Shown here: positions 1-5,056 of the stretch, piece by piece
How the letters are laid out: every line of letters starts with the position of its first letter
Position numbering within the stretch: position 1 is the stretch's first letter
Translations under genes and position numbers: made by a program
From: Syntrophomonas sp. UBA5288
GTDB lineage: Bacteria > Bacillota > Syntrophomonadia > Syntrophomonadales > Syntrophomonadaceae
Assembly (NCBI GenBank): GCA_002408445.1
Contig: DHSK01000181.1
Location: 1,855-6,910, forward strand
Length of the DNA stretch: 5,056 nt
Direction of reading: 5' to 3'
The notes under the pieces: model-generated
What the model was told of the DNA's origin: nothing
The model's database searches: none
What the model saw: only the letters and a program-made list of their open reading frames with translations

Positions 1-2
1 TT

Positions 3-3000
3 GTGCGGGAGGGACAGAACGGCCGCCGGCGTCCTTCCAGCCGGGAGGAAATGTCTGACTACTATCAGTCCATGAGCCATAAACATATGAATGCCAAATA
101 TTTCACCCGCAATCGTGAATATCAGGACTATATCGAGCAGAACTTCAAAATCATTACTTCCGAATGGAGAAGTATTGCCCGTATAAACAGCGCCGAGGGA
201 GAAATAGAAGGCTTTTTCGATGGCTGTCGCACCACCACCCAATTGGTGGACCAATTGCTTATTCCCACGGTGGAAGAGGCTCTATCTGGAAAGGGAAAGG
301 ATTTTGTAGAGATTTTTGAAAAGCAAAGAGAGCATTTCAAAAAACACCGTCAACTGCGAGACAAGATAGAGGAGAGCCAGCGGGTGGACAGTGAAGTCGC
401 CCGTTATGTAAACTGCTATGCTTCCTATGAAGAAGCCAGACAAGCCGCCCTTAAAATAAAAGGAGAGATTAAATCCCTTTATCAACTGGCGCAGGAACAG
501 CATGACCAGGTTTTACAAAAACTTCAGGAACATGAAGATGCCAATAATAAATTGGCCGAAGAGCGCTATGAACTGCAGAGAAAAAAGGCTTCCGGTCAGC
601 TGGCCGCTCTGGAGCAGGTGTGGGAGGATGCTTCCCGGCGCTTAAATCATTTTTTGCAGGAGTACGATGCCCGGCAGGTGGAACACAGCCAAAAACATGC
701 CCGCCTGCAGAATCTGGAAATCGCGCGGCTCAAGGTTCAGATACAACGCCGGGAAGAAGAAATAGAGTATTATACCGACCAGTTGCAGCGTTTGGCGGCT
801 GATAACGATGTCCGTGAACTGGAAAGAGCATTAAAGGACAACACCGGCTTTTTGGGTTACTGTTACAAGCAGGAGGAGGGTTTGCTTGACAGCAGAAGGC
901 AGGAACTTCAAAACGATGAGGCCAGGATAAAAAAGGAGCTGGATTTACTGAGAACCGGCCTGGACCAATTACAAAAAGAAATGGCAGAACTGCTGCTGGA
1001 CAAGGGTCGGGCCGAGCAGCAGCGGGACCAGGCCGAAAAAGAAACGCAGGAAATCGCGGTTCAAATTCTTTCCAATCCGGCCCAGGAGGATGTGGGCCGG
1101 GCCAAAATAAAATGGGAGCAGCGCACGCAGGAATTGCAGCGCAATCGCCAGGATAATGAAGATATGGTACATCAGCTGCAGGAGGAAAGACGCCGGCGGC
1201 AGGACGAACTGCCACAGATGCGCCAAAAATTGCAGGAGCTAAAGAATGCTGAGCAGGAATCAAAAACCCGTTTGCACACTATACAGCAAGAGCACGAGAG
1301 TCTCTTGCGCAAAATACAGGAACTGCGCAGCGAGCTTTATTATATTCGTTCACTTTACACCCAGCAAAGCAGTGTGGTAAGCCAAATGGAAGAAGCAGTG
1401 GAAAGCCTGCGTGTACTGAAAGAAAAGGCTATCCGGCAGGAAAGTCAGGCTTTGGTATTATACGGCATGTATGAAGCCAACCAATATTATACGGCCGATC
1501 CTTTGCTGGAGCAATGGAGTGAGGAATGGCGGGAACAGTTTGCCTATCTGGAGACCGGTAGTGTTTATGTGGCCAGGGCGGCCCGGCAGTTGGCCCGTAC
1601 TGAAAAAGAGTATTTCCCGGCCTGGCCATTTTGGACCATAAGCCTTATATGCAGGGAGGCCGAGGCTGACCGGCTATGGGAACGGCTGACCAAAAAAGCG
1701 GGCGAGATGACCCAGCCGGTCTTTATTCTGACCCAGGAGGAAGCCCGTGGCATGCTGGACCGGGCTCTTGCATATCCCGCTCCAATCCCGGAGGCCGGAC
1801 GGAGGGTCATCCCTAACAACTGGGAACTCAACTTGTCCATGGAAAATTTTCAGAGCTGGAAGCGGGATCTGGAACAGAAGGCCGGCGAAGCCGGTAAAGA
1901 ACGAAGAAAACAGGAACAGGCCCTGCAACTGAATATGGAGTTGTTTAACCGGCTAAAAGCATTTCTGGAAAAGTACCCGCATGAAGAAACCCAGCAATTA
2001 AAAGAAAACCTGCGTCAAACCCGGGAACAGATTTTTGCATGGGAACAGCGGATCAAGGAAAGCGAAGCGCGGCTGCAAGATATTGACCTGCGCCTGAACC
2101 TCCTGAACAAGAATATTACCGACATCATTGAGGAGAACACCGACCTAAGCCATCGTATTATGAAAGCCCAGGATTACCTGAAAAAGGCTGACGAAGGCGA
2201 CAAGGCGCGGCTGGCGGTGCGGCAGTATTCTGAATTATTGCAGACCAGACAGGAGCAGATGGACCGGGATCTGCAACAGCGGGACAGGAAGGCAGGAAAC
2301 CTGCAGGAAGTGGAAAAGGATCTGCTCGTTCTACAGGAGGAACTGCGTCATTTGCGAAGAGAAGCCTTGTATCAGGAAGTAAAGGATGCCGCGCCCCTGG
2401 AGACGGTTTTGACCCGACCCCGGCTGGAGACGGAACGGCAGGGTCTGCTGGATGCCTTGCATAAGAAGCAAAAAGGACGCCAGAGCCTGGAAGAAAACCT
2501 TAGCCATACCCGCCATGCCAGGACCAACGCTGAAAAAGAGTTAAACCGCAAACGCCGTCAATGCGATACTCAAATTAACGAGGAGATGGTTTTTCCTCCC
2601 GGCGGCGAAGATGAAATCGAGCTTCTTATTGAGCAGGACCGGCATTTAAAAAAAGAGTTGGGACGGCTGCAGCCGGATAAAGAGAAGTTGACCAAGGAGG
2701 AGGCTATTGCCCGGGATCGTTTTACACAGCAGCAAGATGAGTTTTTGCGTAAATACCGGGAACGAGTGATTTTTACTCAGCCGTTGCCGATGGTGGAAGC
2801 AGAACTTCGCCAAGAAAGCGAGCAAATAGAATCAAGGCAAAGGTATCTGGAGGAACAGATGCAAAAACTTACGGCGGAAGAGGAATTGCTCCATCAAGCT
2901 ATGGAAGAAATGGAACGCAAAAATGAGCGTTACGATTATTTGCAGGAAGATATTCCCGGGGTTGATTTACCCTCTGCTACAGAACAGGATTTTGCCTATC

Positions 3001-4067
3001 AGCCTATGAAGATTATTACCGGCTATCTGGAAGCTATCCAGCAGAACCAGCTCCAATTAAACCAATCGAAGGAAGGACTGGAAGAGGAGAAAACCCGGCT
3101 GGAAGCCTTTTGCCAGGAGGAGGTCCGGGACATAAAGCTACAGCGGATGGTTACTTCGGGCTTAAAATACCGGGACAATTTTACCGAAGTATTGGAATGG
3201 AAGCAGCGCCTGAGCAGCCGCATTGCCTTTGCCATACGCAGCGCTGAAGATGATCTGCGCGAGCATGACCGGGAATTGCAGGAGTTTATTAATCGGCTCC
3301 ACAGTTATTTGGTGACCATAAAAACCGAATTGCGTATAATTCCCCGTAAAACCCGGGTCAAGGTGGATGATAACTGGAAGGAGATTTTTCAGTTTGATTT
3401 ACCCGAATGGGATGAAAAAGAAGGCAAGGACGAATTGCGGCGGCATGTGGACTGGATGATCAGCCAGATCGAAAGTAGCCGCTACCGGGACGAAAACGGC
3501 AACGAAGACTATCCTCTCATGCATAAAGACATTGAAAAGTGGCTGCAGCCCCAGCAGCTCCTCCGTAATGTCATGAAGGAAAAGAATATCCGGGTCAGGT
3601 GCCGCAAAGTCACCGCTGATGGCAAAGTAAGCAGCCATCCCATCTCCTGGGAAGGTTCCAACCAGTGGTCAGGGGGTGAAAAGTGGAGCAAGAATATGGC
3701 GTTGTTTCTGGGCATCCAGAACTATTTGGCCGAGAAACGGGAGGCGGTGAACTCTGGAGTAAAACGCAGCCGTGCTGTTGTCCTGGATAACCCTTTCGGC
3801 AAGGCCTCCAGTGACCATGTCCTCGATCCCGTTTTCTTCATTGCCGGGCAGTTGGGTTTTCAGATTATTGCCTTGACGGCTTTGGCCGAAGGTAAATTTG
3901 TGCGGGAATATTTCCCCATCGTCTACAGCTGCCGCCTGCGCCCCAGCACCAATCCCGACAAATACCTAATGGTTACTGATCAGGAGATACGCCACGCCTA
4001 TTTCCAGGACCATGACCCCGAAGCCCTCCGCAGACTGGGGGAACATAAGCAGATAGAGCTGTTTTAA
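3..4067 (+). CDS. SMC/Rad50/MukB-like coiled-coil ATPase, large (5' end outside window)
   Basis: Seen: 1354 residues of uninterrupted frame, numbered here from the GTG at position 3. Residues about 75-125 look like the end of an N-terminal ATPase lobe (TTTQLVDQLLIPTVEEAL). Residues about 125-480 are Glu/Gln/Lys/Arg-rich coiled coil. Residues about 483-615 are aromatic- and proline-containing and globular, placed like an SMC hinge. A second coiled coil runs to about 1040. The C-terminal lobe holds a signature motif WSGGEKW (1222-1228) and a Walker B-like VVLDNPFG (1259-1266) followed by a D-loop-like region (HVLDP, 1272-1276). No Walker A is present, so translation must begin upstream and the GTG is only the first possible codon. 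Known: such ATPases fold so that both head lobes join to bind ATP and act on DNA. Inference: a cytoplasmic condensin-like DNA motor or sensor, possibly JetC/MksB-like. Odd points: Asn replaces the usual Walker B glutamate, and no switch histidine is visible. It ends 8 bp from a convergent gene. The class is fairly certain; the subfamily is not. Confidence 0.88.
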   Translation: MREGQNGRRRPSSREEMSDYYQSMSHKHMNAKYFTRNREYQDYIEQNFKIITSEWRSIARINSAEGEIEGFFDGCRTTTQLVDQLLIPTVEEALSGKGKDFVEIFEKQREHFKKHRQLRDKIEESQRVDSEVARYVNCYASYEEARQAALKIKGEIKSLYQLAQEQHDQVLQKLQEHEDANNKLAEERYELQRKKASGQLAALEQVWEDASRRLNHFLQEYDARQVEHSQKHARLQNLEIARLKVQIQRREEEIEYYTDQLQRLAADNDVRELERALKDNTGFLGYCYKQEEGLLDSRRQELQNDEARIKKELDLLRTGLDQLQKEMAELLLDKGRAEQQRDQAEKETQEIAVQILSNPAQEDVGRAKIKWEQRTQELQRNRQDNEDMVHQLQEERRRRQDELPQMRQKLQELKNAEQESKTRLHTIQQEHESLLRKIQELRSELYYIRSLYTQQSSVVSQMEEAVESLRVLKEKAIRQESQALVLYGMYEANQYYTADPLLEQWSEEWREQFAYLETGSVYVARAARQLARTEKEYFPAWPFWTISLICREAEADRLWERLTKKAGEMTQPVFILTQEEARGMLDRALAYPAPIPEAGRRVIPNNWELNLSMENFQSWKRDLEQKAGEAGKERRKQEQALQLNMELFNRLKAFLEKYPHEETQQLKENLRQTREQIFAWEQRIKESEARLQDIDLRLNLLNKNITDIIEENTDLSHRIMKAQDYLKKADEGDKARLAVRQYSELLQTRQEQMDRDLQQRDRKAGNLQEVEKDLLVLQEELRHLRREALYQEVKDAAPLETVLTRPRLETERQGLLDALHKKQKGRQSLEENLSHTRHARTNAEKELNRKRRQCDTQINEEMVFPPGGEDEIELLIEQDRHLKKELGRLQPDKEKLTKEEAIARDRFTQQQDEFLRKYRERVIFTQPLPMVEAELRQESEQIESRQRYLEEQMQKLTAEEELLHQAMEEMERKNERYDYLQEDIPGVDLPSATEQDFAYQPMKIITGYLEAIQQNQLQLNQSKEGLEEEKTRLEAFCQEEVRDIKLQRMVTSGLKYRDNFTEVLEWKQRLSSRIAFAIRSAEDDLREHDRELQEFINRLHSYLVTIKTELRIIPRKTRVKVDDNWKEIFQFDLPEWDEKEGKDELRRHVDWMISQIESSRYRDENGNEDYPLMHKDIEKWLQPQQLLRNVMKEKNIRVRCRKVTADGKVSSHPISWEGSNQWSGGEKWSKNMALFLGIQNYLAEKREAVNSGVKRSRAVVLDNPFGKASSDHVLDPVFFIAGQLGFQIIALTALAEGKFVREYFPIVYSCRLRPSTNPDKYLMVTDQEIRHAYFQDHDPEALRRLGEHKQIELF

Positions 4068-4075
4068 ATCCCATT

Positions 4076-4546
4076 TCAAAGTATATATGGTATATCGTTA
4101 TCCTCACACCACTCCACCGCAATTTCCTGCAATGCTTCCCAATGAAAGCCATACCACTTTTCTCCAAGACCCAATCTAATTATTGAATCCTTAAAACGCC
4201 TGAAGGCTCCTTTGCCTCTGATGGCGGATAATAATCTGTCCCCAATTTGCTCATCATTCAATGACAAACAGAATTCTTCCATAATGTTATATTCATTTAT
4301 TTCATATTTACTAGGAAGTTCAACGTACTTATCCCAATTGTCAATGATGTCTATTGCACCCAGTATTTCTTCCTTCTGCCAATCGGGATATCCAGAAAAA
4401 TCATCATCCTCATCTGATTCCTCAGCTATAGATAAAATCTCAGCACTGACCATAACAAAAGCACCGGTCTCCTTATTCAAATAATGAAAGGTCTCATCAA
4501 ATTGCAAATCCATTTCATCAATCAGGTCGGATATTTTTACTGGCAT
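4076..4546 (-). CDS. UPF0158 family protein, function unknown
   Basis: The protein has 156 residues, the usual size for UPF0158 (Pfam PF03682), which I recognise from its overall pattern. Visible parts: an N-terminal segment MPVKISDLIDEMDLQF; a short strand-rich part (FHYLNKETGAFVMV, 20-33); a very acidic stretch (EESDEDDD, 42-49); IDNWDKYVELP (68-78); NEYNIMEEF (84-92); the family hallmark AIRGKGAFRRFKD (108-120); and a C-terminal WYGFHWEAL...WCEDNDIPY (131-154). No signal peptide or membrane segment is visible, so it is probably cytoplasmic. No biochemical role is known to me for the family. The start is the ATG at 4546, seven bases after a GGAGG. The frame is open upstream to 4627, but that extension would add 27 unlikely residues, run across a hairpin and overlap the neighbouring gene. 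It lies downstream of the small winged-helix gene and converges on the ATPase gene. It is more AT-rich than the ATPase gene. Confidence 0.9.
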   Translation of the reverse strand: MPVKISDLIDEMDLQFDETFHYLNKETGAFVMVSAEILSIAEESDEDDDFSGYPDWQKEEILGAIDIIDNWDKYVELPSKYEINEYNIMEEFCLSLNDEQIGDRLLSAIRGKGAFRRFKDSIIRLGLGEKWYGFHWEALQEIAVEWCEDNDIPYIL

Positions 4547-4550
4547 ATCG

Positions 4551-4558
4551 TCACCTCC
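4551..4558 (-). promoter_or_regulatory. Ribosome-binding site that fixes the UPF0158 start
   Basis: On the minus strand GGAGGTGA is a near-perfect match to the anti-Shine-Dalgarno sequence, with seven bases between GGAGG and the ATG at 4546. It decides between this ATG and the longer open frame that starts at 4627. Confidence 0.85.
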
Positions 4559-4565
4559 AGAAGCA

Positions 4566-4594
4566 CAAAAACCGCTACCCAGTAACGGTTTTTG
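4566..4594. terminator. Hairpin between the two minus-strand genes (terminator or attenuator)
   Basis: CAAAAACCG (4566-4574) pairs perfectly with CGGTTTTTG (4586-4594). Inside it TAC (4576-4578) pairs with GTA (4582-4584), leaving a three-base loop. The pair between the two stems is a G-U wobble in minus-strand RNA but a C/A mismatch in plus-strand RNA, so the fold is better in the minus direction. On either strand the 3' arm is a run of five T. The hairpin starts 14 bases after the winged-helix stop codon and ends 7 bases before the UPF0158 ribosome-binding site. The T run is part of the stem and short, so termination may be only partial. A leaky terminator lowering expression of the second gene is the simplest reading. 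Confidence 0.5.
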
Positions 4595-4608
4595 CGAATT
4601 CACCTCTA

Positions 4609-4788
4609 TTACTTGGCAGGCTCCCATTTGCAGCGAACTGGGGAGACGATTGCGTTTTCCTTTTTAAGTTCCTTGAAAACCTTATCTACTTCTTTGCGGT
4701 CTAACCCTGATAGCTTCTCAACCTCTCCGGCACTTAAGGGTTTCCCGGCATTTTTCATCGTTTCTAATACCTTTTCTTTAGATTCCAT
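4609..4788 (-). CDS. Small winged helix-turn-helix DNA-binding protein, 59 residues
   Basis: The product was translated by hand. It begins MESKEKVLETMKNAGKPLSA and ends VSPVRCKWEPAK. The layout is that of a minimal winged helix: helix 1 at about residues 3-14, a KPLSAGEVEKLSG turn and helix 2 at about 19-27, a likely recognition helix DRKEVDKVFKELKKE at 30-44, and a beta wing around IVSPVRCKW (47-55). There is no ligand- or metal-binding domain and it is very basic. It resembles short stand-alone winged-helix proteins, often labelled ArsR- or MarR-like, that I recall from clostridia and methanogens; this is memory, not a search. The start is well supported: ATG at 4788 lies eight bases after AGGAGG. 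It precedes the UPF0158 gene on the same strand with a 62-bp gap holding a hairpin, so it may be cotranscribed with it. Its target, possibly its own promoter, is unknown. The single Cys (52) is unlikely to bind metal alone. Confidence 0.82.
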   Translation of the reverse strand: MESKEKVLETMKNAGKPLSAGEVEKLSGLDRKEVDKVFKELKKENAIVSPVRCKWEPAK

Positions 4789-4796
4789 TGTATTTG

Positions 4797-4802
4797 CCTC
4801 CT
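4797..4802 (-). promoter_or_regulatory. Ribosome-binding site of the small winged-helix gene
   Basis: AGGAGG on the minus strand, within GGAAAAGGAGGC, sits eight bases before the ATG at 4788. This strong site is the main evidence that the short frame is a real gene. Confidence 0.85.
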
Positions 4803-4960
4803 TTTCCTAATTTCAATCACATATTTAAATAGCACTTAAAGGGCTCTGGTCTGATGCATAGATCGGGAAAGTCTAACCTTCCGGCTTTTTCTGGAGCATT
4901 TCTTATTCTTAGGAAATATACACCATCTCTAAAGGTTGTTTAACCGATTGTATCAGTTTT

Positions 4961-4982
4961 ATGGTGCAATTTGAAGTACCAT
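4961..4982. repeat. Imperfect inverted repeat, first of an adjacent pair
   Basis: ATGGTGC (4961-4967) and GTACCAT (4976-4982) pair over seven positions with one G-U wobble in plus-strand RNA, around an eight-base loop. On the plus strand the right arm runs into a five-T stretch (4982-4986), which makes it weakly terminator-like. It could equally be an operator half-site pair or chance. Confidence 0.35.
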
Positions 4983-5005
4983 TTTTGCGGATGTTATGCG
5001 CAAAA
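4983..5005. repeat. Perfect 7-bp inverted repeat, second of an adjacent pair
   Basis: TTTTGCG (4983-4989) and CGCAAAA (4999-5005) are exact reverse complements separated by nine bases, giving a symmetric 23-bp site. The arm and spacer lengths suit a dimeric DNA-binding protein or a small RNA hairpin. It lies about 195 bases upstream of the winged-helix start codon and directly abuts the previous inverted repeat. Confidence 0.4.
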
Positions 5006-5056
5006 GGGTAGGAAATAATCAACCCACAGACGGAAATAGCCGCGCTGAAAACTCGA

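Larger units (their letters stand above)
4817..5056 (-). pseudogene. Possible decayed reading frame upstream of the winged-helix gene
   Basis: Read on the minus strand from the window edge, one frame encodes 20 residues (ending DYFLPFCA), a TAA at 4996-4994, 17 residues (HPQKWYFKLHHK...), a TAA at 4942-4940, then 40 residues (TTFRDGVYFLRIRNAPEKAG...KCYLNM) and a TGA at 4819-4817. The last segment has no ATG, GTG or TTG start. The predicted text is protein-like in composition, but I do not recognise it and an 80-codon frame with two stops can occur by chance. It could be the 3' end of a dead gene running in from the right, or ordinary leader DNA. The same stretch must also hold the promoter of the winged-helix gene. 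Confidence 0.2.

Noticed and set aside
3..5. GTG as the true start of the large ATPase
   Set aside because: The protein from here lacks the Walker A and most of the N-terminal head lobe, while the C-terminal lobe is complete. The frame most likely continues upstream.
43..53. GGGAGGAA followed by ATG, an apparent internal start (Met17)
   Set aside because: The spacing is only about two bases and the Walker A would still be missing. It is a chance purine run encoding Arg-Glu-Glu.
730..1263. 177-residue minus-strand frame
   Set aside because: It is opposite the coiled-coil coding sequence, very rich in Pro, Ala and Cys, and has no ribosome-binding site. It is the antisense shadow of Gln/Glu/Arg-rich codons.
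500..2900. Recurring CTGCAGGA/CTGCAGGAG-like words in the ATPase gene
   Set aside because: These are the Leu-Gln-Glu codons expected in long coiled coils. Spacing is irregular and there is no tandem DNA repeat.
4212..4484. 90-residue plus-strand frame, Ser-rich
   Set aside because: It is antisense to the well-supported UPF0158 gene and has no ribosome-binding site.
4547..4627. 27-residue N-terminal extension of the UPF0158 protein
   Set aside because: It overlaps the winged-helix gene, runs through the hairpin and lacks family similarity, while a strong ribosome-binding site precedes the internal ATG at 4546.
4592..4810. 72-residue plus-strand frame
   Set aside because: It is antisense to the winged-helix gene, has no ribosome-binding site, and has Ser/Phe-rich shadow composition.
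4823..4851. Minus-strand promoter for the winged-helix gene, with a TTAAAT -10 in the ATTTAAAT palindrome
   Set aside because: The position is plausible, but the -10 matches only four of six bases and the -35 position (GACCAG) does not resemble TTGACA. Not supportable as a feature.
4961..5011. Plus-strand 16-codon frame starting ATG GTG CAA
   Set aside because: No ribosome-binding site, very short, and explained by the inverted repeats in the same bases.

Overview
The window looks bacterial and most likely comes from a Bacillota (Firmicutes) genome, possibly a Peptococcaceae/Desulfotomaculum-type clostridium. The support is strong AGGAGG/GGAGGTGA ribosome-binding sites, tight gene packing, and two small proteins of kinds I associate with that group. 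The taxonomic call is inference.

Positions 1-4067 (about 80% of the window) are one plus-strand reading frame. It encodes most of a very large SMC/Rad50/MukB-type ATPase and is cut at its 5' end by the window edge. Visible parts, in order: the end of the N-terminal head lobe, a long coiled coil, a globular hinge-like insert, a second long coiled coil, and the C-terminal ATPase lobe. That lobe has a signature motif (WSGGEKW) and an unusual Walker B (VVLDNPFG) that lacks the usual catalytic glutamate. The Walker A lies upstream of the window. The architecture fits the condensin-like ATPases of plasmid/phage-defence or chromosome-maintenance systems (MukB/MksB/JetC-like). The partner genes that would decide this are not in the window, and no JetD-like nuclease gene follows.

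Positions 4068-4075 are an 8-bp gap between convergent stop codons, with no obvious terminator hairpin. At this point base composition changes from fairly GC-rich to clearly more AT-rich.

Positions 4076-4788 hold a minus-strand gene pair, in transcription order: a 59-residue winged-helix-type DNA-binding protein (4788-4609), a hairpin (4594-4566), and a 156-residue UPF0158-family protein of unknown function (4546-4076). Each has a good ribosome-binding site. They probably form a small transcription unit in which the hairpin may attenuate the second gene.

Positions 4789-5056 contain no intact gene. On the minus strand one frame stays open except for two internal stops, so it may be a decayed gene. 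The same stretch carries two adjacent inverted repeats (4961-4982 and 4983-5005). No tRNA, rRNA, CRISPR array or insertion sequence was seen.
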